DNA from: an uncultured Flavobacteriaceae bacterium
GTDB lineage: Bacteria > Bacteroidota > Bacteroidia > Flavobacteriales > Flavobacteriaceae
Direction of reading: 5' to 3'
Assembly: GCA_947495135.1 (NCBI GenBank)
Contig: CANLXN010000005.1
Coordinates: 248,001-312,000 of the forward strand
Length of the DNA stretch: 64,000 nucleotides
This document shows, piece by piece, positions 53,566-62,612 of this stretch. A program made the translations under genes and the position numbers. Position 1 is the stretch's first letter; each line of letters begins with the position of its first letter. Under the pieces are notes generated by a model. That model ran no database searches. It had not been told where the DNA came from and was given only the letters and a program-made list of their open reading frames with translations.

Positions 53566-54637
53566 GAAGGAGCTAGGTAATTGGCTAAATAATATGGAAT
53601 TGGCACATCCTTTGGTAATTGCAGGGCCTTGCAGTGCTGAAACTGAGGATCAAGTGCTTAAAATAGCACACCAATTAAAAGACACGGATGCCACTGTTTT
53701 AAGAGCAGGAATTTGGAAGCCAAGAACTCGTCCAGGTAATTTTGAAGGAGTTGGTGCTCTAGGTTTGAAGTGGCTGCAAAAAGCAAAAGAAGAAACTGGA
53801 ATGATGACGACCACAGAGGTAGCAAATGCAAACCATGTGGATCTTGCACTTAAGCATGATATTGATATTCTCTGGATTGGAGCAAGGACAACAGTTTCCC
53901 CATTTATAGTTCAGGAAATAGCAGACGCCCTCAAGGGAACAGACAAGACAGTACTTATTAAAAATCCAGTGAATCCAGATTTAGCGTTGTGGTTAGGAGC
54001 AGTAGAACGCTTTTATGAAGCAGATGTTAAGAACCTTGGGGTGATCCATAGAGGTTTTTCAACCTACGAAAAAACCCGCTATAGGAATAACCCGGAATGG
54101 CAAATTCCAATCGACCTACAACATCGTTTCCCAGATCTTCCATTAATATTAGATCCATCTCATATCGCCGGCAGGAGAGATATTATTTTTGATCTCTGTC
54201 AGACTGCCTTAGATCTTAACTACGATGGTCTTATGGTAGAAACACATTTCGATCCAGACAATGCTTGGAGCGACGCCAAGCAACAAATTACTCCAGAGAC
54301 CTTGGATCAAATGACGGTTGATTTACGTATTAGGGTGGAAGAGGGAGATGCGGTCGAATTTCAAAATAAATTGGCAACAGCTAGGACGAAGATAGATGTA
54401 GTAGATCACCAGCTCATTGAAATTATGGGGAAACGCATGAAGATTAGTGATGAGATTGGGGCTTTGAAAAAGAAAAATAACGTCGCTATCTTACAGACCA
54501 AGCGCTGGAATGAAATTCTTGGTAAAATGATTCTTCAAGGAGAAGAACAACAATTAAGCGAAGAATTTATTTTAAAAGTTTTTAAAGCAATTCATCAGGA
54601 ATCTATTAGTCATCAAGAAATGATGTATAAGAAGTAG
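53555..54637 (+). CDS. DAHP synthase-chorismate mutase fusion
   Basis: The 360-residue protein joins a type I-beta DAHP synthase (residues ~1-265; GPCSAETEDQ, RAGIWKPRTRPGNFEGVG and LDPSHIAGRRD) to an AroQ-type chorismate mutase (~270-360; TKIDVVDHQLIEIMGKRMK). The first opens the shikimate pathway and the second makes prephenate, so with pheA the operon covers both ends of Phe synthesis. Fusion allows prephenate-type feedback in related enzymes. No tyrA or aminotransferase gene separates it from pheA. Confidence 0.95.
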   Translation: MENKKELGNWLNNMELAHPLVIAGPCSAETEDQVLKIAHQLKDTDATVLRAGIWKPRTRPGNFEGVGALGLKWLQKAKEETGMMTTTEVANANHVDLALKHDIDILWIGARTTVSPFIVQEIADALKGTDKTVLIKNPVNPDLALWLGAVERFYEADVKNLGVIHRGFSTYEKTRYRNNPEWQIPIDLQHRFPDLPLILDPSHIAGRRDIIFDLCQTALDLNYDGLMVETHFDPDNAWSDAKQQITPETLDQMTVDLRIRVEEGDAVEFQNKLATARTKIDVVDHQLIEIMGKRMKISDEIGALKKKNNVAILQTKRWNEILGKMILQGEEQQLSEEFILKVFKAIHQESISHQEMMYKK

Positions 54638-54670
54638 TCTTATGAATTTGTTGGAAATAAATATGAAAAT

Positions 54671-54699
54671 GCCTGAGATTTTAAAGTTTCAGGCTTTTT
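54671..54699 (+). terminator. Rho-independent terminator after the phe operon
   Basis: GCCTGA (54671-54676) pairs with TCAGGC (54689-54694), followed by five T. It separates the phe operon from rsgA. Confidence 0.8.
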
Positions 54700-54783
54700 C
54701 AATTGTACAGATGGCTTCTAACTTAATTGATTTGAGCAATGGAGTCTTATTAAAAGTGGCTATTTTTGTGTCGCAAACGAATT

Positions 54784-55746
54784 ATGAAAGGAACTGTTTA
54801 TAAATCTACTGGAAGCTGGTATACCGTAAAGTCCGAAAATGGCACTTTTTACGAATGTCGTATAAAGGGCAAATTCAGAATAGAAGGAATTAAGAGCACC
54901 AATCCCGTAGCTGTTGGTGATCATGTTGATTTCGAAGTGGAGACCAAAGGCGATGAGACCATAGGCATTATTAATAAAATTGGAGAGAGGGACAATTATA
55001 TTATTCGAAAATCGGTTAATCTTTCAAAACAAACACATATAATCGCGGCCAATGTCGACATAGCGTTTTTACTGATAACGCTTAACAATCCACCCACGTT
55101 TACCACCTTTATAGATCGGTTTTTAGTTACAGCTAAGGCATATCACATCAAGGCTGTTTTACTTTTTAACAAAATAGATACTTATACCTCCGATGAGTTG
55201 GGAGAGATAAAATACATGGCAGAAATGTATCGAAATATTGGTTACGAATGTATTGGTATTTCTGCAACGACAGCTAAGAACATAGACAAAGTGAAAGCGA
55301 TGATGGAACAGAAAGTAAGCATGTTTTCTGGTCATAGTGGAGTAGGTAAGTCTACACTCGTAAATGCGTTGGAACCAGGCCTTAATTTAAAAACCTCCGA
55401 AATAAGCGAACAACATAAACAAGGGCAACATACGACCACCTTTGCCGAGATGTACGACTTGTCTTTCGACGGACAAATTATAGATACCCCAGGGATCAAG
55501 GGATTTGGTATTGTTGAAATGGAGAAGGAGGAATTGGGAGACTATTTTCCCGAATTTTTTGAAGTTAAGCAAGATTGTAAATTCAATAACTGTTTACACA
55601 TAGAAGAACCTAAGTGTGCTGTTAAAGACGCTTTGGAAGAAGGGACTATAGCTTGGTCTCGATATAAAAGTTATATGCAAATATTAAAAGGGGAAGAAGA
55701 GCATTATAGAAAAGATAACTATGGTGACGATCCCATCATATTTTAA
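54784..55746 (+). CDS. rsgA: Small ribosomal subunit biogenesis GTPase RsgA
   Basis: RsgA is a circularly permuted GTPase that checks 30S maturation. It has an N-terminal OB fold, then NKID, and the P-loop GHSGVGKST (~residue 182) after the G4/G5 motifs. The C-terminal zinc domain has CKFNNCLHIEEPKC. The ATG at 54784 (MKGTVYKS) is chosen over one six codons earlier. A TATTTTTG at 54761-54768 is a good -7 box, close to the start. Confidence 0.96.
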   Translation: MKGTVYKSTGSWYTVKSENGTFYECRIKGKFRIEGIKSTNPVAVGDHVDFEVETKGDETIGIINKIGERDNYIIRKSVNLSKQTHIIAANVDIAFLLITLNNPPTFTTFIDRFLVTAKAYHIKAVLLFNKIDTYTSDELGEIKYMAEMYRNIGYECIGISATTAKNIDKVKAMMEQKVSMFSGHSGVGKSTLVNALEPGLNLKTSEISEQHKQGQHTTTFAEMYDLSFDGQIIDTPGIKGFGIVEMEKEELGDYFPEFFEVKQDCKFNNCLHIEEPKCAVKDALEEGTIAWSRYKSYMQILKGEEEHYRKDNYGDDPIIF

Positions 55747-55751
55747 TTAAA

Positions 55752-56204
55752 ATGAGGGCAGTTATACAAAGAGTTAGCAAAGCATCGGTGACTGTTTCGG
55801 AGGTTGTTATTTCTGAAATTGGCCAAGGATACCTTATTCTTCTAGGTATTGAAGCAGCAGATACGCAAACCGATATTGAATGGTTAGCGGCTAAGATTGC
55901 CAAATTACGCGTTTTTAGTGATGAGAATGATGCCATGAACAAGTCTATTCTAGATGTTGGTGGAGACGTAATTGTGGTGAGCCAGTTTACTCTTCATGCG
56001 GGGACGAAAAAAGGAAACCGTCCCTCTTTTATTAAAGCAGCTAGACCCGAGGTGGCAATTCCATTGTATCAAAGTTTTATCCTACAAATGGGAAAAGAGC
56101 TAGGTAAGAACATACAAACTGGAGAATTTGGTGCCATGATGGATGTTTCCTTGGTTAATGACGGTCCAGTAACGATCATTATTGACACGAAGAACAAAGA
56201 ATAG
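55752..56204 (+). CDS. dtd: D-aminoacyl-tRNA deacylase
   Basis: Dtd removes D-amino acids (and Gly) mischarged on tRNA. The 150-residue protein begins MRAVIQRVSKASVTV and has the active-site motifs SQFTLHAGTKKGNRPSF and LVNDGPVTII (the cross-subunit Gly-Pro pair). It starts six bases after rsgA, so they are cotranscribed. Confidence 0.97.
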   Translation: MRAVIQRVSKASVTVSEVVISEIGQGYLILLGIEAADTQTDIEWLAAKIAKLRVFSDENDAMNKSILDVGGDVIVVSQFTLHAGTKKGNRPSFIKAARPEVAIPLYQSFILQMGKELGKNIQTGEFGAMMDVSLVNDGPVTIIIDTKNKE

Positions 56205-56271
56205 TTTGCCATTCCTACAAATTTAAGTAGATTAGCACCCAATACATCTCCCCACGATTTTTTATTTTTAT

Positions 56272-58167
56272 ATGAAGTATACACTTACGCTGGCTTTTAC
56301 GGCCATTTCCTATTTATGTATATCACAGTCGAATTACAAGGTTTCGCATATTTCAGAAGAAATAAGAAAAAATGCCAGTGCAATTGTAAGGGATCAGTCT
56401 ACCGATATCACCTTACACGATTTCGATGATATAACAATCCGATACTCTGAAGTTATTACCATTTTTGATAAGAATGGGCTGAAAGTAATTAATCCTGCCG
56501 TGCATTATGACGAAAGTACTTCGGTAAAAAAAGTAGAGGCATTGGTCTACGATAGAGAAGGTGAAGAAGTTGAAAAGTATAAGAAAAAAGATTTTTTAGA
56601 CGTTAGTGCCTCAGGAGGAAGTTTGTATTCAGACGACCGGATGAAGGTGCTAGATTTTACTCCCAGTTTCTACCCCTTTACAATGAAGTTTAGCTACGAA
56701 ATACATTCTTCTTCAACAGCTTTTATAAAGCCATGGTATCCTTCTCGCTATTCTAATGTGAGTGTTGAGAAATCTAAATACGTGCTTCATAACCCTAAAA
56801 AGAATCCTCTTACTCCTAGAAAATTTAATGTAGAGCGGGAGAATATTCGCATTGCCGAGAATACAGAGTTGTACACTTATGAGGCTACCAATTTGCTAGC
56901 GAGCAGACATGAAGTTTGGGGCCCTAGCGTAACCGAATTTTTACCAATGGTCAAATTTGCGCCTCAAAAATTTCAACTAAACAAAATTCCTGCAGAGGTT
57001 TCTAACTGGAAAGAATTTGGAAATTGGCAACATGAAAAGTTACTTAAAGGAAGGGATGTCTTATCTCAAAGTACAAAAGATCAGATCACGGCATTAGTTT
57101 CGAACATAGAGGAGCCGAAGGAAAAGGCAAAGGCTATTTATGAGTTTATGCAGAATAAAACACGATACGTAAGCGTGCAGGTGGGCATTGGCGGATGGCA
57201 ACCGTCTACGGCAGAAGAAGTAGATCGCTTGGGTTATGGTGATTGTAAAGGTCTTACTAATTATACCATGGCGCTACTAAAGAGCCAGGGCATAAAATCT
57301 TATTATACCATTGTAGACTCTCAGCCAGATGGGAAAGATCTGGATGAAGACTTTGTCGCCATGCAAGGAGATCATGTGATGCTTTCGGTTCCTTTTGAGG
57401 ACGAAACTGTCTTTCTGGAGTGCACAGACCAGCGTATTCCGTTCAATTTTCTAGGAAGACATACCGACAATCGAAAGGTGCTAATGGTAACTCCAGAAGG
57501 TGGAGTTATGACAAGGACACACACCTATACCGCAAAAGATAATGTTGCACGATTAACCGCTTCTGTAAAATTGGACGATAGTTTCAAATTAAAGGGGGGC
57601 TTGGAAAGAAATTCGTTCGGACTTCAATACGCAGGACTTTACGGAATAGAAAGTCAACCAATGGACGATATAACTAATTACTACAAGAGGAGTTGGGGTC
57701 ATCATAACAATATGAACGTTTCCAATATTGATCTTAAAAATGATAAAGACCTAGTTAAATTCACAGAAAACTTAGATTTTGAGACAGAAGGATATGTCTC
57801 TAAAGCTGCAGACCGTATTTTATTCGCTCCCAATTTATTTACGCGCATCGATTATGTTCCAAAGAAAAGTAGTGGGCGCACGTTGCCTTTGGTTGTTCGC
57901 AGGGAATATTCTTACGTGGATGAGATTAAATTAGAATTTCCAGACGGCTATGTGGTGGATTCTATGCTAGAGCCCTTCCAATTGGAGACCGAATTTGGGG
58001 CCTATAAAATTTCAATGACGCCTCTCGCTGAAAATACTTATTTGTATAAAAGAGAATTTAGCTCAAAGTCGGGTAGTTTCCCTAAAGAACGTTACAACGA
58101 CTATGTGAACTTCATAAAAACGGTTGTCAAAAAGGACAAAGCTAAAATTATACTAAGCAAGATATGA
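56272..58167 (+). CDS. DUF3857/transglutaminase-like protein, catalytic Cys present
   Basis: The 631-residue secreted protein has a signal peptide (ending SYLCIS-QSN), an N-terminal DUF3857 domain and a transglutaminase-like domain. The likely catalytic Cys is in RLGYGDCKGLTNY (~residue 324), with His in GDHVMLSV and Asp/Glu nearby in ECTDQR. The C-terminal third is beta-rich. The substrate is unknown; such proteins may act on peptidoglycan or exported proteins. It is the first of three tandem paralogues and overlaps the second by four bases (ATGA). Confidence 0.85.
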   Translation: MKYTLTLAFTAISYLCISQSNYKVSHISEEIRKNASAIVRDQSTDITLHDFDDITIRYSEVITIFDKNGLKVINPAVHYDESTSVKKVEALVYDREGEEVEKYKKKDFLDVSASGGSLYSDDRMKVLDFTPSFYPFTMKFSYEIHSSSTAFIKPWYPSRYSNVSVEKSKYVLHNPKKNPLTPRKFNVERENIRIAENTELYTYEATNLLASRHEVWGPSVTEFLPMVKFAPQKFQLNKIPAEVSNWKEFGNWQHEKLLKGRDVLSQSTKDQITALVSNIEEPKEKAKAIYEFMQNKTRYVSVQVGIGGWQPSTAEEVDRLGYGDCKGLTNYTMALLKSQGIKSYYTIVDSQPDGKDLDEDFVAMQGDHVMLSVPFEDETVFLECTDQRIPFNFLGRHTDNRKVLMVTPEGGVMTRTHTYTAKDNVARLTASVKLDDSFKLKGGLERNSFGLQYAGLYGIESQPMDDITNYYKRSWGHHNNMNVSNIDLKNDKDLVKFTENLDFETEGYVSKAADRILFAPNLFTRIDYVPKKSSGRTLPLVVRREYSYVDEIKLEFPDGYVVDSMLEPFQLETEFGAYKISMTPLAENTYLYKREFSSKSGSFPKERYNDYVNFIKTVVKKDKAKIILSKI

Positions 58168-59999
58168 AGCTACTACTTGCTTTAATTATTAGTTTGGGCA
58201 CATTTACCTGTTTTGCGCAAAGTGATAAGTATTTAATTATCACTCCTCAGCAATTACAGGAAAAAAAAGATGATGTCTTTACAGATGTTCCTGCAAAAAT
58301 TATCTACCGAAATATCTACCTAGAAATAGGTAAGTTTTTGGAGGTAAGGGAGGCAAGAAAAATCTATACCAATGATGGATTAGAGTATTCCGATTTTGAA
58401 ATTCCATTTGATAACGTAGATGTTAAAAAAGCCATTACCTATAACTGGGAAAATGGTAAAACTATTATGACCGAAGTGGGAGGTGAAGGAATTTTTACGG
58501 AAGAAGTTTCCAAGGGTTTTGAAATTAATAAAATAGCCTTTCCAAATGTGAAAGAAGGATCGGTTATAGAGATAGTTTATAGAGTTAATGAAATTGGATT
58601 ATGGACCGTAAACTATCAAGATATTATCCCCATTAAGCAATTCTGGCTAGAAATAAAGAATCCTTTTTATTACACAGGTTTCAATATAACAAAGAATGGC
58701 TTTGCCAAAGTCGATTTGGAAGATTCCCAGACCGATGATGTTCTAGTGTATAAAGGAGTAAATATTCCTGGGCTAAAGTTTGAGAACTACCTGGGAAGTA
58801 CCAGTAATTATTTTGGACGTATGTTCTTCGAACCAGTGTATTATGCAGATAGGGTAAGAGGACAATCGTGGGGAAGTGTTGCTAACTATTATCATACCAA
58901 GGAGATAAATAAGAAAGCTTATTTCAAGAAGGATTTAGAAAATGTAGTTGGTGGAGAGTTGGACCCCATGAAAAAAGCAAAACTTATATACAGCTATGTA
59001 AAAGATAGGATGAAATGGAACGATTACTATGGGATATCAGATTATAACCTAAAGAAAATCTATCGCAACGAAGAAGGCACTTCTGGAGAGATCAACCTTA
59101 TTCTTGTGGCCATGCTAAAGGAAGCCGGTTTGGATGCATATATTATGAAGGTGGCTTCCAAAAGAAAGGGGCTCGTGCATTTTCCATCTTACAATATCTT
59201 TAATAACACCATTTGTGCATTGGAAATAGATAAGCAATATCATTTGCTAGATGCTTCTCAGCCACATGGAAGCTTTGGAGAAATTCCTTTGCCATTTGTA
59301 AATGGGGACGGTTTACTAATAGTTGCTGAAGGAAATTGTAGATTGGTGTCGACGCAAGCCAGATCCAAATCCCAGAATACGGTCATTATTAATGCTGAAA
59401 TTGATACAGAGAATCTTCTAGTAAAAGGAAATGTCAAAAAAAGAATTTCCGGTTATTACGCTTGGGAACATAGAGAAGAATATGAGAAGATTGATATCAA
59501 AAATTACACAGACGATTTGGAAGAATTAAACAATTCGCTGCGAATTTCAAATTTTGAAAATCAGAATTTTTACAAGTCGGAACAACCAGTGAGTATGTTT
59601 TACGATTTCGAAATGGAAGATTATTTCGAGAAGATTGGAGAAGATATTTATTTCGATCCTTTGTTGTACTTCGGAAAGGAAGAAAACGATTTTATTGACG
59701 ATGAGCGGGTGTTTCCAATAGATTTTGGCTTTCCTTTTTCAAAAAAAGTAATGGTTACATTTCAATTGCCAGAAGGATATCAGGTGAAGAGTATTCCGAA
59801 GGGAAAAACATTGGCGATACCAGACGCAATAGGCTCTTTAAGTTTCAAATGTATTTCCACCAATAACGGCGTGCAAGTGACCTTCAACCTTGACATTAAT
59901 AAGGGGATGATTGAAACAGCTTATTATCCATCAATTCAACAATTATTTTCGGAATACGTGAGTGTCTCGAAATCAAAAATTGTGCTAACCAAAAACTAA
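58164..59999 (+). CDS. DUF3857/transglutaminase-like protein, Cys lost (paralogue 2)
   Basis: The 611-residue product has a signal peptide (FTCFAQSDK) and the same domain order as its neighbours. Where the first paralogue has GDCKGLT this one has GTSGEINL (~residue 306), so the catalytic Cys is replaced by Ser or Gly, while the following helix (ILVAMLKEAGLDAY) and LLDASQPHG are kept. It may be a binding or structural pseudoenzyme. It is translationally coupled to the upstream paralogue. Confidence 0.82.
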   Translation: MKLLLALIISLGTFTCFAQSDKYLIITPQQLQEKKDDVFTDVPAKIIYRNIYLEIGKFLEVREARKIYTNDGLEYSDFEIPFDNVDVKKAITYNWENGKTIMTEVGGEGIFTEEVSKGFEINKIAFPNVKEGSVIEIVYRVNEIGLWTVNYQDIIPIKQFWLEIKNPFYYTGFNITKNGFAKVDLEDSQTDDVLVYKGVNIPGLKFENYLGSTSNYFGRMFFEPVYYADRVRGQSWGSVANYYHTKEINKKAYFKKDLENVVGGELDPMKKAKLIYSYVKDRMKWNDYYGISDYNLKKIYRNEEGTSGEINLILVAMLKEAGLDAYIMKVASKRKGLVHFPSYNIFNNTICALEIDKQYHLLDASQPHGSFGEIPLPFVNGDGLLIVAEGNCRLVSTQARSKSQNTVIINAEIDTENLLVKGNVKKRISGYYAWEHREEYEKIDIKNYTDDLEELNNSLRISNFENQNFYKSEQPVSMFYDFEMEDYFEKIGEDIYFDPLLYFGKEENDFIDDERVFPIDFGFPFSKKVMVTFQLPEGYQVKSIPKGKTLAIPDAIGSLSFKCISTNNGVQVTFNLDINKGMIETAYYPSIQQLFSEYVSVSKSKIVLTKN

Positions 60000-60022
60000 C
60001 TAATCAACCAACCCATTATATC

Positions 60023-62038
60023 ATGAGAATTATTTTATCCTTTTTAATGTTGTTCACAGGGATCAACATCGCTACGGCACAAGATTTTAAATTTGGAAAA
60101 GTTTCTAAGGAGGAACTTCAAGAAAAATCACATCCTTTAGATCCTGAAGCCAACGCAGCTGTGCTTTATCGAGAAAGCAAATCTAGTTTTAATTATACCC
60201 AAGAGAATGGTTTTATGATTACTACTGAGGTGTTTGAACGTGTCAAAATCTATAACAAAGATGGCTTCGATTGGGCCAATAAAGAAGTTTCAGTCTATAA
60301 AGCTTCCAATAGAAATAAAGAAGAGGTCACTGGATTGAAAGGGTATACCTATTTTCTAGATGAAAATGGAAAAGTGGACGATGTTAAATTGAAAAGCGAC
60401 GGCATTTTTGAGGAGAAGGTGAGCAAATATAGGACTGTTAAAAAGTTTACCATGCCTGCACTTAAAGAAGGCTGTGTGATAGAGTATAGGTACAAGGTGA
60501 AGTCTCCTTTCGTTTCAAACATCGATACGTTTATGTTTCAAGAAACCATTCCAGTTAATAAAGTATCATTCCGTTTTGCAGCACCAGAATATTTTAACTA
60601 CAATCCGCACCAACGAGGGTGGATTCCATTTCAGATAAAGAAGGATGGAAGACAACGAACTATGAACTACCGCTATACGCGATCTAATTTGGAAACCGGA
60701 AGTGTTATTGGTAATACCGTTAATCAAGAAGTGACCTTTCAGGAAAATATATCGGAAGTAGAAATAACCGACATGCCGGCGATTAAAAGAGAGGCATATT
60801 CTGGTAATCTTAACAACTATACTACTTCCTTAAAATTGGAGTTGGCGTATACAAGATTTCCTCAATCACCTTTGGAAACGTACTCCACGGATTGGGAGGC
60901 CGTTTCTAATCAAATTTACAAGGCAGAAAGTTTTGGAGATCAGTTGCATCGAACGGGTTATTTTGAGAAGGATTTGGATCAAATATTAGCCAATGCAACT
61001 GGGGGAAACGAAAAGGCAATCCTCATATTCGAGTATGTAAAGTCGAAAATGAATTGGAATAAATACCAAGGGATTTATACAGACGAAGGGGTGAAATCTG
61101 CCTATAAAGATGGAGTTGGAAACGTGGCAGACATCAATCTCATGTTAACCGCTATGTTTAGATATGCTGGATTGGATGCTAATCCAGTGCTCGTGAGCAC
61201 TAAATCCCATGGTATTCCTATTTTTCCCACGCGTAATGGTTTTAACTATGTGCTGTCTTCGGTAGAGTCTAATGGTACAGTGATGCTATTTGATGCATCA
61301 GATAAAAGCTCAGAGCCAAATGTTCTAAATGATAAGCTGCTCAATTTTCAAGGAAGAATTATTAGAGAAAATGGAAGTTCCAATTGGGTGGCGCTTGTTC
61401 CAAAAAAACCGGCCAACGAAGCTTATATGATTAGTTCTAAGATTTCCCCAGAAGGCCTTGTTTCTGGGTCTGTTAAAAGTCAGTATTCAGGAAATCTAGC
61501 CTTGGATAATAGACATCGCTACAATTCATTAAGCGCGAGTGAGATTGAGTCTGAAATGGAAGAGGATTATGGTCAGGTAGAAATGTCTGAGACACGATTA
61601 GAAAATGGAGCCGATCCATACAAGCCTCTTAAATTAGATTTCTCCTTTGAGACCGAAGATTATCTTGAAGATATCGATGGGAACTTGTATCTTTCCCCTA
61701 TGTTATTTTTCTCTATGGATGAGAATCCTTTTAAGCAGGAAGATCGAAAATATCCTATTGATTATGGATATCCTCAAAAAGAGAAATATATGATTTCCAT
61801 TGATGTTCCAGAGGGATATAAAGTGGAAAGTTTGCCAGAAAGTGTAAATGCAGTGGTGGGCGAAAGAATGTTTGGATTTAAGTATTTATGCTCCGAAAGC
61901 AATCAAAAAATTCAATTGTTAGCAGAATTTTCTATTAATACTTCGTTTATTGGAGCTGAAAATTATACGGACATAAAAGATTTTTATCAATTCATTATTG
62001 ATAAGGAAAAAGAGAAAATTGTACTCTCAAAAATATAA
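60023..62038 (+). CDS. DUF3857/transglutaminase-like protein, Cys lost (paralogue 3)
   Basis: The 671-residue product, with signal peptide ending ATAQ-DFK, is the third paralogue. The position of the Cys is occupied by GNVADINLM (~residue 367), while the downstream LTAMFRYAGLDANPVLVS and LFDASDK align with its sisters. It therefore also seems to lack transglutaminase chemistry. It begins 23 bases after paralogue 2, and a MazG-type gene follows five bases after its stop. Confidence 0.82.
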   Translation: MRIILSFLMLFTGINIATAQDFKFGKVSKEELQEKSHPLDPEANAAVLYRESKSSFNYTQENGFMITTEVFERVKIYNKDGFDWANKEVSVYKASNRNKEEVTGLKGYTYFLDENGKVDDVKLKSDGIFEEKVSKYRTVKKFTMPALKEGCVIEYRYKVKSPFVSNIDTFMFQETIPVNKVSFRFAAPEYFNYNPHQRGWIPFQIKKDGRQRTMNYRYTRSNLETGSVIGNTVNQEVTFQENISEVEITDMPAIKREAYSGNLNNYTTSLKLELAYTRFPQSPLETYSTDWEAVSNQIYKAESFGDQLHRTGYFEKDLDQILANATGGNEKAILIFEYVKSKMNWNKYQGIYTDEGVKSAYKDGVGNVADINLMLTAMFRYAGLDANPVLVSTKSHGIPIFPTRNGFNYVLSSVESNGTVMLFDASDKSSEPNVLNDKLLNFQGRIIRENGSSNWVALVPKKPANEAYMISSKISPEGLVSGSVKSQYSGNLALDNRHRYNSLSASEIESEMEEDYGQVEMSETRLENGADPYKPLKLDFSFETEDYLEDIDGNLYLSPMLFFSMDENPFKQEDRKYPIDYGYPQKEKYMISIDVPEGYKVESLPESVNAVVGERMFGFKYLCSESNQKIQLLAEFSINTSFIGAENYTDIKDFYQFIIDKEKEKIVLSKI

Positions 62039-62043
62039 TTGAA

Positions 62044-62370
62044 ATGAATATACAAGATGCGCAGTTAGCCGTAGATAATTGGATAAAGGAACATGGTGTT
62101 CGTTACTTTAATGAACTCACTAATATGGCGCAACTTACCGAAGAAGTAGGGGAGGTGGCTCGCATAATTGCACGCAGATACGGAGAGCAAAGCGAAAAAG
62201 AGAGTGATAAAGATAAAAATCTAGGAGAAGAATTAGCCGATGTGGTTTTTGTGGTGCTTTGCTTAGCCAATCAAACAGGAGTTAATTTACAAGAGGCTTT
62301 TGATAAAAAACTGGATTTTAAAACGAAGCGAGATCACGACCGTCATCAAAATAATCAAAAACTAAAATAA
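62044..62370 (+). CDS. MazG-like nucleotide pyrophosphohydrolase
   Basis: The 108-residue protein has the all-alpha NTP pyrophosphohydrolase metal motif: LTEEVGEVARIIARRYG (~residues 29-45) with EELADVVFVVLCLA (~61-74), an ExxE plus ExxD arrangement. It probably hydrolyses non-canonical or excess (d)NTPs. It is in one transcript with the upstream DUF3857 genes and with aroA. Confidence 0.9.
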   Translation: MNIQDAQLAVDNWIKEHGVRYFNELTNMAQLTEEVGEVARIIARRYGEQSEKESDKDKNLGEELADVVFVVLCLANQTGVNLQEAFDKKLDFKTKRDHDRHQNNQKLK

Positions 62371-62612
62371 TGTTCAAACGTATCACTAGTTATCAAGGCT
62401 TCTGGAAGTCGGTTGCTTTTCTAAGCGTGATGTACGTCCTTATTTTAATGATTGTCCAATGGTTTTTCACGGGGTTGTCTTCGAAGTTTCTAAGTATTCT
62501 GCTTCAGTCTAATAAAGTCTGGATGGTGCCAATAGCAGGCTTTATCGCTGGTTTTATGGTGAGCTACGGAAAATTTTACGCACGGATTAAGCGAGAAGAT
62601 CAACGACAATGA
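62370..62612 (+). CDS. Small membrane protein, two TM helices
   Basis: The 80-residue protein has hydrophobic segments at about residues 13-33 and 48-65 and a basic C-terminus (YARIKREDQRQ), so both ends are probably cytoplasmic. I do not recognise a family function. Its ATG overlaps the upstream stop by one base and its own stop overlaps the aroA start (ATGA), so it is a real, coupled gene. Confidence 0.8.
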   Translation: MFKRITSYQGFWKSVAFLSVMYVLILMIVQWFFTGLSSKFLSILLQSNKVWMVPIAGFIAGFMVSYGKFYARIKREDQRQ

